Shown: positions 1-11,400, counted from the stretch's first letter. The stretch is 64,000 bases of DNA from Blastobasis lacticolella (GCA_905147135.1 LR990045.1:11446173-11510172), one strand, 5' to 3'. Numbers and translations: made by a program. The notes: generated by a model not told the origin, from the sequence alone.

Positions 1-106
1 TTTCTGCACAAATTTATCCACTTTATTAAAACGTCCAGTTTAAAATGGCGACCTTACCAAATCTACAGAAAAGAGTAACAAAGAGATATATAATTTGTTT
101 TGGTGT

Positions 107-390
107 TTGGCGGTGAAGGATAAGTTTTGCCGCCAATGCTGGCAAGCGAAGATGGTGAGAAGGGAGAAAAGGGTAATTACCCACCTGGCCGGGTGTTGTG
201 ACCAGGGGACCAAGGGCCCGACAGTTGATCGTCGGAAGTTGTATATATGCCGTGGAAATTGGCACATTTCTCTAGCGCGATGCAGGACGGTTAGCGCCAT
301 CTATGTGCGGATGCTTGCCAACCCTGTGTTCGTGTACTCGTAATGTGAGTATCGTTGAGTTTCCCTAGTGGAGCGATAGATGTCGCTACA
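107..390 (-). repeat. 3' LTR of the TRIM-like element
   Basis: Second LTR, offset exactly 589 bp from its partner. Identity of the two LTRs implies recent insertion, because both are copied from one template at integration. Confidence 0.85.
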
Positions 391-675
391 GTACTCCCCC
401 CGGAGACTGGTGGTCGATACCGAAGCGAGAAACGCTGAGAAGCTGACGTATGAAGCGTAGTCAGTCTGGCGATGCGGTGAGCAATGGCGTAGCTCTGGCG
501 TGAGGTTGCGCTGTGAGCTGTGCCGAAGCGATGCTGTTCCCAAGTCTGCAGTGAGTCGAGACTGGGTGGGGACAGTGGAGATGCCGCAGGTGAACGACCA
601 GGAAGCACGCGTTGTGCCGACTATGGTCAAGGCTGTGACTGCTGTGTGCGGGAGTCAGGTAGGGAAGACGTAAGG

Positions 676-693
676 ATCACGTCGGGGTCACCA
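676..693 (-). other. Primer-binding site complementary to tRNA-Trp
   Basis: The plus strand here reads like the tRNA-Trp acceptor end (ATCACGTCGGGGTCA) followed by CCA. Eighteen contiguous bases match, separated from the LTR by two bases, the usual spacing. This fixes the element's orientation as minus. Confidence 0.85.
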
Positions 694-695
694 CT

Positions 696-979
696 TTGGC
701 GGTGAAGGATAAGTTTTGCCGCCAATGCTGGCAAGCGAAGATGGTGAGAAGGGAGAAAAGGGTAATTACCCACCTGGCCGGGTGTTGTGACCAGGGGACC
801 AAGGGCCCGACAGTTGATCGTCGGAAGTTGTATATATGCCGTGGAAATTGGCACATTTCTCTAGCGCGATGCAGGACGGTTAGCGCCATCTATGTGCGGA
901 TGCTTGCCAACCCTGTGTTCGTGTACTCGTAATGTGAGTATCGTTGAGTTTCCCTAGTGGAGCGATAGATGTCGCTACA
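696..979 (-). repeat. 5' LTR of the TRIM-like element
   Basis: First LTR in element orientation, identical to the copy at 107-390. It ends two bases before the tRNA-Trp primer site. A TATATA stretch around 830-836 could serve as a core promoter, but it reads equally on both strands. Confidence 0.85.
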
Positions 980-984
980 GGTGT

Positions 985-1982
985 ATTCGATATTACAGGA
1001 ATCTAGATAACGATATTTCTAGCGCTTGTAGTTTCCGGGCTGAAGTTTCAAGGTGCAAGTTTTCATGTATCGATTTTATACATAAGCCGATGCTAAAAAG
1101 TTAATCATCCAAAACCGCCTCAATTCGTGCATGGGCCCAATCCATAATGGCGGCACTTCGTTGAACAATTGCTGTGTTGTGCCTTAATGCATATTTTATT
1201 AACGAGCATCATAGTACGCGATACGTGCCATGTATTGCCTACGGCCCAAGCGGCAATACATTGCCGTTTGTTTTACTATTTAGACTTTATCGGGCTTTAT
1301 TTACGGCATATTGGGGGATTGTTTTATCGAGAAAAATTATTGCTGTATAGTGTTCTTTTGTGTTTTATGCAGATATCCTCTGCTTGCCTACCTCTACGGG
1401 GAAAAGCGTAGCTAAGTAGCGTAATAGCGGATAAATGTTGTGTAGTGACCTATCTCCTTCTCCCTCGAACTGTATTTGTAGAAAAATATATTTCGAGCTT
1501 AAGGAAGTGCAAAAATCTTTTGTTTCCTCATAACTGTCATTGCGCTGGCTATCTTATCCTTTAAACCGAAACACACCAATGCACACATTGTTGCTTTGGC
1601 GAGAGATGTAGTCAAAGCGGTGGTACACACCCGGCGGACTTCCTACTTCTCAGGCTTGACTAGAGTCCTACCATTAGTTCTTAGTTGATTTGATCTACAT
1701 TTTCAGTCTTATAATGTTGTACGAGATAGTGAGTAAAAAGCTTAGATTCTAAGCCTTAGATCAACACGTGCCAACGGGAAACGGTTAGGTAGAAAAGAAA
1801 GACTCACCTGACCTCAACATCACCTAACCATTTCATCGCTAAATGCACAAACTAGAGCATCCAAATCTGCCTCCAGTGCCCTGATCTCTGCTGTTGACGT
1901 TCATAAGTGTTTCTTGTAAACCTGAAATTGAATAAATATGCTTGAGTTTGAAGGCCCTTAAACGTCTTTCACCAGTAAATAA
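985..1982. other. Unannotated AT-rich stretch
   Basis: I see no gene or recognised repeat. Short frames such as 1169-1411 have no domain or composition that separates them from chance. Confidence 0.5.
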
Positions 1983-2295
1983 ACATCTTAGCGTCAATAC
2001 CCGCTTGTGCGCGCGAGGGCTTGGAATCCGCCTTAACCATTATCCAGGATTTGGTAAATCGGATGATAGTATATTTATGTGGTATATAGTATTCAACATT
2101 GTAGGTTACTTAAAATTTGCTCAATACTCGATATTGCTACCACCCGTGTTTTCCCTCACCGCAAGAGCAGTTAGTAGTCAACTAAAGTATTTACATAACT
2201 CAAATAAAAATAGATTTATACTTTGCTGCACTGGTGATCGAAATCGGTACCTCTCGCTTACGAGTCGGACTTAGCCATCAGGCCTCCGACGCTCT
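1983..2295 (-). mobile_element. tRNA-headed SINE, family A, internally deleted copy
   Basis: Member of the most recognisable SINE family in the window. Read on the minus strand it has a tRNA-like head (ACTCGTAAGCGAGAGGTACC near 2250-2270), a body passing the TGAGGGAAAAC region, and a tail ending in the GCC(A/T)TGACC..GGCGTTAA segment. The middle of the body is missing relative to the copy at 6401-6735. Confidence 0.7.
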
Positions 2296-3532
2296 CTAAA
2301 AACATCCTTCACCGGTGCGATACGCAAATTTTCCTCATTTCAACCTCGGAACGTGTTGTATCACGTCGCCACGGCATGCTAATCCGGGTGTTTACAGCGC
2401 TCCAGCAAAAACTGGACCGGTGAAGCCTCGTAATTGAATTCCCGCGCTGTGGTGCCCATCGATTTTCTGCGGCCCCGGACGATAGGGTAGTCGCATACCA
2501 GCTGTATAGTACGATTTAATAGAATAACTTAACCGACAGAAATGTCGGATAACCCTAGACCAGGTTTATATGTACCGAATATTTAAAACTAAAGAACCGA
2601 TTTTAATGAAACAAAGCTAAGGATCATCTCCGAAAACCGCTTTGAAATCGGTTCCCCCGTCCGTTTCTCGCAATCGACATTTTTATTTTGTACCCAGCGA
2701 TTATACCTTAGCTTAGCAAAATCATATCAAAAAATAGCAAATATGATCAGACTATCTACTATTTCTTCATTTCGTTTTTATGTAAAATTTCAGAACTGCC
2801 TTGTCGCCGTGTTCTTTTTTGGCACTCAGGCATAGAGGAATTTTATAGAGATTTTACAGGTAGTCTTTAATTTAACCAAAGACAGTCTCTCTATTTCAAT
2901 AGAACAAATGGTGCCTCAGATGTCAGGCTATCTAAGAGCCGAACGGTCAGCGACATTGGTAAACTGTGGTATTTTATCTCTGGCCTGTCCTTAGGGTAGT
3001 GTATAAAAATAACACAAATAACGTGCATCTTCCCTATTGCGTTCGAGGTAAAGGCATCGTCACCTCTTATTAATGGTTATTCTCTATCGCATAATGGACG
3101 GGATTTTATTATGCTTCACGGGTCGAGACAATTCGATGGATGGCCTGTTTAATCAAAGCAATTTATCTTTTAGCCGTTGTACTGTTTTATCTCTTGGCTG
3201 GTGTCTCATAATGAAAGGTCCTAAGAGCCTATAAGGTCCTAAGAGCCTATAAGGTTCGTAGTTCGTATACATTTATTAAATGAGTGAACGATGATTGACT
3301 ACCTCGATGTCTCCTCGGAACGTTATCGTTACGGCGGATTTATATCAAGCGAGCGAATGCTCTTTCGATTGGTGTAAACAGAGGTAGACCATTCGCTCGA
3401 TGTTCTACTGTTGTTTTTATTATATCTAGGATCGGAAAAGAGATGGAACAAGCACCGAATGCTTTTCTCTTCCTCCTCTGGTCTCGTGGTCCGGCTGCTT
3501 GATCTTTCTCCGGTGTGGTCTGGTGGCTTGCT
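2296..3532. other. Unannotated stretch with an 18-bp tandem duplication
   Basis: No gene seen. At 3215-3250 the 18-mer AAGGTCCTAAGAGCCTAT occurs twice in exact tandem, with a short third start after it. Confidence 0.5.
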
Positions 3533-3605
3533 GGTGCTCTCGCGCGCGAGGGCCCAGGGTCCGTCTTGACCATGATCCAGGACTTGGCAGATCAGGAAAT
3601 TACGG
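3533..3605 (-). mobile_element. SINE family A, 3' tail fragment
   Basis: Carries the tail block GCGCGAGGGCCCAGGGTCCG and the following CATGATCCAGGA...GGCAGATCAG segment, in the same order as other family A copies. Head absent. Confidence 0.7.
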
Positions 3606-3614
3606 TTCTCATTA

Positions 3615-3675
3615 GTAAATAGAAGCCTATGTCCAGCAGTGCAGTGGCCAGGCGGATGATGATAAAGATGATTGG
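3615..3675 (+). mobile_element. RTE-type LINE 3' end fragment
   Basis: The segment 'AGCCTATGTCCAGCAGTG' followed by a GATGATGATAAAGATGA tail matches the 3' end of the fuller RTE copy at 11697-12345 (GCCTATGCCCAGCAGTGG then TGATGATG). Confidence 0.65.
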
Positions 3676-4694
3676 TACTCCTCTAGATATTTTGTATCCC
3701 ATTGTGAAAATTATGCCCAGTTTATCTCAAACTTTAAGGTAACAGCCAACGATTTAGTATTATCTCTTTGATGGGTAGTTTAGTGAATGGTTTGGTGGAT
3801 GTGATCCCTGACAGATGATGGTTTCAGCGATTTACGAGTACGGTCGGCACCAACATTTTGGTAAGCACTGAAAAATGTAAATTATCTAAACTATACAATG
3901 TTTCTTACGCTACTGTTAATTTTGAAACGACTGAAAATTTAAGTGATTTCAATATTATAAGTGAAGGCCCGTAGGTGTATTGGTTACAGTGGTGTAGCAT
4001 AATGTCTCTGTTGGTATTATGAATCTCCTTCGAGATGGTAACTTAATCGTGTAGTTTTTTTGGATCTGGTATGTGTGCCGTTTAATACTAGACTCTCACA
4101 GACATGCCAATCACTATTTTAGAAATCACTAGTAGCAGCTGAAAGCCACGTGTAACATTTTTGAAATAAAAATTCTCTAGGTATAAGGCGGCAGTTTTCC
4201 ATTGCTGCCGCTACACATCACCTGTCCGGGCCGCCTGTGTCGCCGCGTCAGACTGTCTGTCACCTGCCAATTCGCCAGTCAGGCCCGCAGCGGCCTGCGA
4301 TATCACAACCAAACGGTGGCTATATTTACTCAAGCGCCATTCTAAATGATGGATATCTCTGAAACGAAAAGCTCTCCATTATTAAGTATCTACTACAATC
4401 CTCTGAAACGAAAAGCTGTTATTCTGTATTTCTCTTTTTAATAAACATTGCCTCGTTGCGTTATTGATTCTCTATTTTGAGGTTGAAGGTAGACAGTATT
4501 ATCATTATCAACGGTTTGTAACATGCCTATTTTTGACATTAGTCTTGAAGACTGGAGACTTTGCCATAACCTCCACACTTGACAAGCGGCCGCTTGCAGT
4601 GACCTGAAAACAATGCAACTAATTTTCTGGTCCTTATAAAGGTCCACTATACTGTTTTAAATACAGCTGATTATACTTAACTTGTGCCCAATCC
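3676..4694. other. Unannotated stretch
   Basis: No gene seen. A GC-rich island at about 4200-4320 (GGCCGCCTGTGTCGCCGCGT) contrasts with the AT-rich surroundings; I cannot assign it. Confidence 0.4.
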
Positions 4695-4820
4695 GCCTTA
4701 TACAATAAACCTTCCGGAAGAAATTGTCTTAATAATAGTAAAAATCCGTTGCGTGGTTTAAAAGGAGTTAGCTTGGGTACAGACAGACAGTAGCGGAGAG
4801 CGACTTTATTTTATATTATG
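4695..4820 (-). mobile_element. Helitron-like non-autonomous element, family H fragment
   Basis: Family H, read on its own strand, starts near TATAGTATAAAACAAAGTCG, passes AAACTACGCAACGGATTTTA and ends in a GTCGCGCCGGGTCCACTAGT-like 3' end. Here the minus strand shows the start and the 'ACCACGCAACGGATTTTTAC' block, degenerate. Confidence 0.5.
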
Positions 4821-5217
4821 TAACGAGTCATTTCCACTTGGCCGCCTTATGTGTTCCGCCAATGTTGAATTGTTGACCGAGCTTAAGCTAGTGCGAGCGA
4901 AGACTTTAGTAGGCGAGTGTTGCCGTTTAAAAATGAACTCTATACACGTTGTCGCATGCCTTCAATTTGCCTGTAGGCATGTGTTGACAAGCGATGGCGA
5001 CTTAATACAAATCAGCTCTTTACATGATTATGTTTTTCTACACTCTTGTTCCCTCGGCCAACATCTGTAGATTTCAAAAGCCTAAAAAAACTCCATATTC
5101 TCTGTCTCAACAAGATCACGCGACGGGTTAACACACTTGGCGATGTCGTTGATGAGTAGCCTGCTGATTATGGCAAGTAAGTACCTCTCATTTCCTCTTC
5201 TCTCTTCTTTCTTGCAG

Positions 5218-5307
5218 GCTTACATTAAGCCTTTATTAGCTCGTCGCCTGGCCCAAATCGGTAGAGAGAGCGAAAGCGAGAACAGCTTGTCGCTGATCGG
5301 ACTATGA
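5218..5307 (+). CDS. Possible short terminal exon, unrecognised
   Basis: A strong pyrimidine tract ending TTTCTTGCAG at 5217 precedes an open stretch of 29 codons (AYIKPLLARRL...) stopped by TGA at 5305. A GTAAGT donor-like site lies at 5177, but the two would define an intron of only 41 nt, shorter than usual in insects, so the acceptor would have to pair with a donor further upstream. I do not recognise the peptide. It may be chance. Confidence 0.15.
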   Translation, partial: AYIKPLLARRLAQIGRESESENSLSLIGL

Positions 5308-5886
5308 GAACAATCTTCAGTTTCATTTTCGTTCTCATACCGCGTAAACATAATTTCCTCTCAGATGTAAGCAAAGCAGTCGTCAAGAAGAATTCGTTCC
5401 ATTTCTGCTCGGTACAGCACTAAAAGTGTACGTACCGTTTCTTTACAGCGTAATCTACAGGAGTTAAAAGCGGGCGCTGCGTTCAATTTGTTAAAAGGAG
5501 CTGCGTCGGCGCCTTGGCACATTACAGTAATGGTCGTAAAGGCATAATAGGTACGTTTTTATGTCAATGTCTCGTGTGTTACGGGTATGCCGTGTAAATA
5601 CAGTCTGCTAGCGGCAATCCCGACGTTTCGATGCTATTGTTAACTTATAAGCAAGTGCCCATACTGCGAGACTCGCAAACTCTAGCCCAGGAGTTAATGG
5701 CACGATCAATCAGCTGACTGAATATGTCTAGTGCTGGACAAAGTAGAAAACCTGTCCCAAACATACAACGATCAACTTAATGCATGCTGCCCGCGTTAAT
5801 GGGGTCATCAGAAACTCAGCCAGCGTAAGCGTATATTGTTGCTTATTATCTTCGATTTGATTTATCTGTATTCTATCTACATATAA

Positions 5887-6104
5887 TCTATGCTAATAAT
5901 ATAAAGAAAAAAATATTTTATTATTTGTAATGGATAAACTCAAGAACTACTTAACCGATTTTAAAAATACTTTCGCCAATAGTAATCTACATTTTCAGTT
6001 ATTGACATAAGCTATAGTTTTTTCTAAATTCAATCAAGTTCCCACGGGAATGGGTCCAGATCGTAGTACCCGAATTTTACGCGGACAAAGTCGCGGGCAA
6101 ATGA
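5887..6104 (+). mobile_element. Helitron-like non-autonomous element, classic lepidopteran type
   Basis: Begins CTATGCTAATAATATAAAG, runs through ACTACTTAACCGATTTTAAA and ends CGCGGACAAAGTCGCGGGCA. This start and end layout is the one known for abundant lepidopteran Helitron derivatives; no protein is encoded. Confidence 0.6.
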
Positions 6105-6381
6105 CCTTTTACAATATATTTTGATTTAAATTTATACTAACAAAACTTAGCACAGGTTCAATATCTTTCTCATTAATCACACATATATAAAGATAATTTG
6201 TGTTTGTGTAGTTTAGAAAGACTAAATGACCGAACTGGGAGAGATGGATAATCAATGGTTTCTGCCTACTGTGTACGATTTAGAGATATACGAAAAATGG
6301 ATCTTCTGTTATACAATCCTCGTTATTATAATGACTCGAAGCATTAACATGAATGAAGCGATTCCAATTGAGCCGTCGTTT

Positions 6382-6754
6382 AATTGTCCCAAGAAAATAT
6401 AATTATCATCTTGGCGTTAATGTCCCGGTTGTGCTCTTGCGCACGAGGGCCTGGGGTCCGCCATGACCATGGTCCAGGATTTGGCAGATCAGATAATTAT
6501 AGTGGACCGACCGCCATCTGACCTCTGCGACCCTGCTATCAGGAGAACTTAACCAGATTGGATCATGGTTACACATTCAATGCTGAATGTGCAGATTTCA
6601 TCACAACGTCTTCCCTCACCGTAAGAACATCGGTAAGCATTCAACTAATGTACATAACAGAGTAAAGTCAGAAAAGAGTAATTGGTACATGCGCAGTGGG
6701 ATTAGAACCCGGTAACTCTCGGCCACCGACTCTCCAATTGTCCTAAGAAAATAT
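6382..6754 (-). mobile_element. SINE family A with target-site duplication, near full length
   Basis: SINE body 6401-6735, tRNA-like head at the right end (GTCGGTGGCCGAGAG on the minus strand), tail GGACATTAACGCCAAGATGA at the left. It is flanked by a 19-bp duplication, 6382-6400 and 6736-6754, with one C/T mismatch. A long duplication of this kind is the mark of LINE-driven retroposition. The tail shared by all copies would be the part recognised by the partner LINE. Confidence 0.85.
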
Positions 6755-7560
6755 GGGACATTAAATGGGAAACTAATACAGATGTCTTTGAGCACTAAAA
6801 CGCACCGAGTTAGAGTTGACATGAACAATTTTAAAGTTAATAAAAGTTTACGACCGAAACTGGTCGTGGTCGTCGGTCGTAACGTCGTTCCGTAAACGAC
6901 TTATTGGCTGTCTTTCTTCCTTGCTGTAGCCAGTGTGGGCAAGGATTGAGGAATTGAGAACTCGTATTCATTCACACACTAAAAGTGAACTAAATTCTCC
7001 ATCAGTAAGATTGGCTGGATGGGTGACTGTTTCGTACGAGCACAACTTTCTCTGGTGCGGTCTTTGACATCCCGTGACGGTATTAATATTAGATTTCCTG
7101 CACTGTGCCAAGCGTGTCTTGGATATACAAAGACAAAGCAATCTCCTCGTTCTATTGTACAAGGCGTACACTCCGGTCCAAAACGGATAATCCTAATTGG
7201 AATGTAATCTTGGATTGCCTATCACAATCTGCAATGCTGATGCAATCGAATCCAATTGCTTAACACAGCCTGCATCTACAACGTGGCACTCACAGTATGT
7301 CATTGTGTGACATTAAATTGCCTGTGTGAATTAAATTAAATGTGAGAAATCATTAAGATTCTTGTTAAAATTGGTGGCCACGGCCTGAAACGTAAGACAA
7401 TACCCACATTGTTAAAATTTCATTCTTGAGACTTCCAGCTAATGATGTTAAAATTGTTTCAGGTATGTATGCTGAATCCAAGTGAAACATAATAATTGTC
7501 GAGTGGCAGTTTTGGGTAAGTCGTTGCATTACGATGGAAAATGTTTCCATCCGTAGTAAA

Positions 7561-7693
7561 ATAATCATCTTGGCGTTAATGTCCTAGTTGTGTTTTTTCT
7601 TACGAGGGCCCCGATCCTGGATCATGGTCAAGGCGGACGCCAGGCCCTCGTGCGCGAGAGCACAACTGGGATATTAACGCCAAGATGATTATT
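7561..7693. mobile_element. Two SINE family A tails head to head (inverted pair)
   Basis: Left arm 7561-7609 is a minus-strand tail, right arm 7644-7693 a plus-strand tail, so the locus forms a hairpin of about 48-bp imperfect arms around the GATCCTGGATCATGGTC segment. Confidence 0.75.
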
Positions 7694-7899
7694 TATTTAG
7701 GAAGCTCACCCAGCGGCGAATTTCTATTTAGTTACCTATTTTTATTTTTATTTTATGTTATATTGTGATATCAGCTTTTGCCTGCTGTTTCATCTGCTCT
7801 GAATTTATTCATGATAAAAAGTAATCCACGCTTTAATCCAGGCTTTGTTCGACCTGTTTACGAAATTGAAACAAAAATACTGTATTGTTTTGATAAAAT

Positions 7900-8003
7900 A
7901 CAAGTGGGCCCGGCGCGACTTCGTTCGCATGGCATCCTACCTCTACCCTACTCCTACTTATCAACCCTTGTCCTGAAAATTAAAACCCAATATAGTATAT
8001 AGT
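7900..8003 (-). mobile_element. Helitron-like family H, 3' end fragment
   Basis: Minus-strand 3' end with GCGAACGAAGTCGCGCCGGG and the adjoining GTAGG-rich tract; the start of the element is missing. Confidence 0.5.
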
Positions 8004-8012
8004 CCTTCCCTC

Positions 8013-8205
8013 CCAAAAGCATTTTGAAGACGAGCAGTACAGTCTTGCGGAGACAGTGACCTTTAAAATGATAAAAACAATTGACACGCGACATCCCGGT
8101 ATTTTTGAGTTGCTTATGTTTTTAAGAATATACATTCGAAATTCAAACATTTATGAGCGGCCAGGAGCGCAGAACTTTCAGTGTAGTCTATGTTATATAA
8201 AATAT
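8013..8205 (-). mobile_element. Mariner-like 5' end fragment
   Basis: Closely resembles 50170-50365, the beginning of the broken mariner: shared blocks include the ACATTCGAAATTCAAACATT and TTATGAGCGGCCA segments and the coding piece around GCATTTTG(A/G)AGACGAGCA. Similarity stops near TTTCAGTGT in both, which marks the element end. Confidence 0.6.
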
Positions 8206-9497
8206 GAAACATTAAAAGAAACTAATCCACTTACGACCTTATCGTCGGACGTGGTCCGTTCCTAAAATATTTTTATCTCAATTCACTTTATCCGCCGGAC
8301 GAGGACTGAACAAGGACAGACGTGTTGTGACCTTTTTTTTACTTTGTATTTATTTAATGTGTTTTATTTTTACGCATTTTGTTTCGTGTGTCAGCTTTAG
8401 TTTCGAAAGGCAATTTGGCGACTCTTTCATCCCTTTCTGAAGTTTTTTCTAACCAAGAAAACACAAATAATAATATTTATTTTATCCTCTTGTTCAGAAA
8501 CTAGTTTATATTAAGATCTTTAATGGTAATAATCAAAATTTTGTTTGATCCAAGTGACATTACGACTTAGAGTTTCTTTATGAGTATATTATAATTTTAA
8601 ATGGTTTACCCTAACGACATCATTGACTCAATTTCAAACTTTATGGTTAGCTGGTTTGGAAGAGATCTCTTACAGAGGTAAGTTCGCCATTTTCACTAAT
8701 TATACAATTACTTTACATTGTGTGTTCAATAAAGAGTTTTAATCATGAATAACACTGTTGTGTTATGTTAGGGGAGGCGAAGCTCTACATAGATTAACGC
8801 GCGCGTGCTAACACGATGCTAAACTAGATTAAAATTTAAATGAAATACGTGTAGTAACCTTTAGTTGCAAAATTATAAGCCTTATCCAGCCAGCGTTGGT
8901 GTTTCAAACTTATAACAACCCCAGCGGCCTTAGCCAACAGGTTTCGTTAATCTACAATCGTTAATCTACAATCGTTTGTGGTAGAAAAAATGTATGGGAT
9001 TTGACATAAGCTAACGTTATTTGACATAAGCTGTCTGTGGTAGAAATTATTGGTCCATAGACCAATTCACTTACTTTCGGTGTACAAAGGAGGCGGATTG
9101 GCGGATGATCCTACACAATCAGAGTTAATGTAGTTGTTGGTAGAAATAGTCGAACTAAGAGCTGTCAATTTTCTACCATACACGCATCACGCAAGCGGGG
9201 CTGTCAAAGATGGCTAGACCAGCAGGGATACAAATATACGTATTCTACCATTCAGAATAAACTACATCCGTGGAGTTGATTATCTAATTTTGTCGTTTTC
9301 GTATACGAAAACGACAAAACGAAACGAACCGTTACGAAACGTTAGCGTTGAATTATAATTTTGTTCGTTTACGATTTGTTTTCATCATGTATTCGTCATA
9401 GACTGAGTCCGTGGTCATATAAATAATTCAACGCTAACAATTATTTGTCAGATAAACCTGACTATGTGACAGACATGTAAGAATAATGCTGTCCGTT
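8206..9497. other. Unannotated stretch with micro-duplications and a 32-bp palindrome
   Basis: No gene seen. CGTTAATCTACAAT is repeated in tandem near 8947-8974, TTGACATAAGCT repeats near 9001-9030, and 9288-9319 is a perfect 32-bp palindrome (half site TTTTGTCGTTTTCGTA). GTTAGCGTTGAATTA at 9341 is inverted at 9424. Confidence 0.6.
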
Positions 9498-9610
9498 TTT
9501 TTATGTTAATTGGTAGACAAACAGTCAAGCGGGACACCTGACGGAAAGTGTTTACCACTGCCTGTACCTCACATGTACATTAGCAACACCAGGGGTTTCA
9601 GTACGAATTA
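9498..9610 (-). mobile_element. LINE 3'-tail repeat (GGTGTTGCTGATGT type)
   Basis: Reverse complement carries the block 'ACCCCTGGTGTTGCTAATGT..' followed by a CACC/TCAGGTG segment. The same block terminates the protein-coding LINE ends at 24200-24725 and 53700-53960, which supports a LINE origin. Confidence 0.55.
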
Positions 9611-9765
9611 AGTATAAGGTTATGTTCAGTAGCATAGGTAGGTACAGGGGCACTACTGCCAAGGGACGACAAATTACGTCGTGTTATTGGTTAGAAACGA
9701 ATGCTCAAAGTTGACAGTTGGATTAGAGCCAATGCAAAAGTATTTTGACAGTTATAAGATCTTAC

Positions 9766-9884
9766 AGTGCCACAAACTTATCTGATCCGGTGGCCAAAGC
9801 TGGAACTAAGTATCGCTATTTTAAAAGGTCATGTCCATTACAATAACAGCGACTCTGTCACCGGGTCAGATAAGTGAATTGCAC
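9766..9884 (+). mobile_element. MITE family M2, copy 1
   Basis: About 119 bp, ends in inverted repeats containing ACAAACTTATCTGA(T/C)CCGGT and its complement. Three more copies occur at 48759, 61479 and 61925. No coding capacity; moved by an unknown transposase. Confidence 0.7.
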
Positions 9885-10574
9885 CATACTCGCTATAAGG
9901 TGGTTCGATTTCCACACAAACTATAGGTAAACTTTGATTGAGCCTTTTTAAGGGTTTGACGTTTATGCAACTGGCCGTACAACGAAGCAATGAAAAAGAA
10001 AATTATGAAAATCACAAAAAAAATTCATGTAGCGACGATTTATGTTTTATTTCTCACAGTTTTATTTTATATCATTAACTTAGAGATATCCTATTACTTA
10101 ATATATTTACTAAGAGTATAAACCTTAATGCAATTAGTAAACACTCAAACCAACGAAGAAATGTCTAGCAACAAAATTTGTGTGGCTGTCGAACCACCTT
10201 AATTGACGCCAACTGACAAGCAAATAAAGTAGTTATCGAAAATGTTACGAAGGCGACAGAGATACATGATCGCACCACCATTTATTTATGCGAATTAGAC
10301 TTAAATATTTTAAATAATTATTAAATATTTTATTTCATAAGTATTTATGACATAAAAGTGTACCAAAGGAGTCTTCACGTAGCTTAGATAAATAAGCTCA
10401 GTTAAAATTCATAAGGCAGCCAGTTCGTTGCGCTAATTGTTCTCTTTAATGTGGGTATTTGTCATTGTTACGCGTTATTAAAATTTTTGGCTGGGATAAT
10501 TCTAAGGAAACTCCATTGTGAGGTTATCTCTCTCTAATTTCGAGTATTGTATTACAAGCTTTATTCAACTTCCA

Positions 10575-10770
10575 CTGCTGGTATGTAAGTTGTCCGTCAA
10601 AATTTGCAATCCATTTTTCGACCATATGTTGGCATCCGTTTGAGCTGAAATTAGGTATGCCTATGTAACATGGATGACAATACATTAATATGGTACCATG
10701 GAGCTTGTCTGATGATCGAGTCGGAAGGTGGTCATCAGAACTAATGAAGCAAGCTTTTTTCGCTAATGCA
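10575..10770 (+). repeat. Dispersed repeat family R1, copy 1
   Basis: Shares long blocks with 44905-45128: GTATGTAAGTTGTCCGTCAA, ACTTGGATGACAATGCATTA (here ACATGGATGACAATACATTA), and GTCGGAAGGTGGTCAT. Interspersed family of unknown class. Confidence 0.65.
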
Positions 10771-11225
10771 CACTGTCACCCTGCTTTCGGTAATCGTCCA
10801 AGCCAAGTGGAGACTTGGCTAGAGAAATTTGAATCTACCGCCGAATGCTAGAAAAATATACCCGAATAAGCCTTAAGTTGCAGCATCTGTCGGCAGTTGT
10901 ATCCTCCCAGTTAATATGATGAACGAGCCAACTGTGGTTTCCTTTTCACACGTTCGTCCGTGCAGTACGTTTCGACGCCACGTCAGCAAAAACTTTGAAA
11001 GTAATTGAAGTTTGAATAACGGGGAATCTCGCGGGTAGACCGTGCGTGATAAATGCCCCGCCATTCGGCCATTTTAACCTTTCGGCAATAAATAATGCGT
11101 TGTCCCTGTTTGCCATGTGTTAGCTACGTAGAATAAGGGTCAGTTTGACGTGAAGTTTAGGGCTTTGTTAGGCGAATTCACCCCGAAACATATTTCTCCA
11201 TAGAAAGCTTTTACGATCAGAGTAT

Positions 11226-11400
11226 TTGTCAAGACTAATCAAGATCGAGATCCTATGGTCACCTTCCGTCACCATCATCAGATCAGCTCGATGGTATCAT
11301 AACATTGCATTGTCACTGAACTTACATAAGCGTGCAAACTTTAAGCTCAATCGGAAACCGGGAAATGGGTCAATGATTTTATTACGCACAAACATGGGGA
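11226..11400 (-). repeat. Dispersed repeat family R1, degenerate copy
   Basis: Minus strand shows the GACGGAAGGTGACCATAGGA block and the CATCGAGCTGATCTGATGAT block in family order. Confidence 0.4.

Larger units (their letters stand above)
107..979 (-). mobile_element. TRIM-like compact LTR retroelement (Ty3/Gypsy-type priming, tRNA-Trp)
   Basis: Two direct repeats of about 284 bp (107-390 and 696-979) appear identical by eye and enclose only about 305 bp. On the minus strand the LTR begins TGTAGCGACATC. Just inside the 5' LTR, at 676-693, lies an 18-nt stretch (TGGTGACCCCGACGTGAT on the minus strand) that complements the 3' end of insect tRNA-Trp including CCA, so it is a primer-binding site. 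Next to the other LTR (391-404) is a purine-rich tract suited to a polypurine tract. The 5-bp sequence GGTGT flanks both ends (102-106, 980-984) as a target duplication. The inside has no gag or pol, so this is a non-autonomous miniature or an internally deleted derivative. tRNA-Trp priming is known from CsRn1-like Gypsy elements; that family link is inference. Confidence 0.85.

Noticed and set aside
95..343. Open frames inside the LTRs on both strands (also 696-932, 40-300)
   Set aside because: They repeat because the LTR repeats; the regulatory LTR is not expected to code and no gag or pol motif is present.
5177..5217. 41-nt intron with consensus ends
   Set aside because: Too short for ordinary insect splicing; joining the flanks gives only a few codons before a stop.
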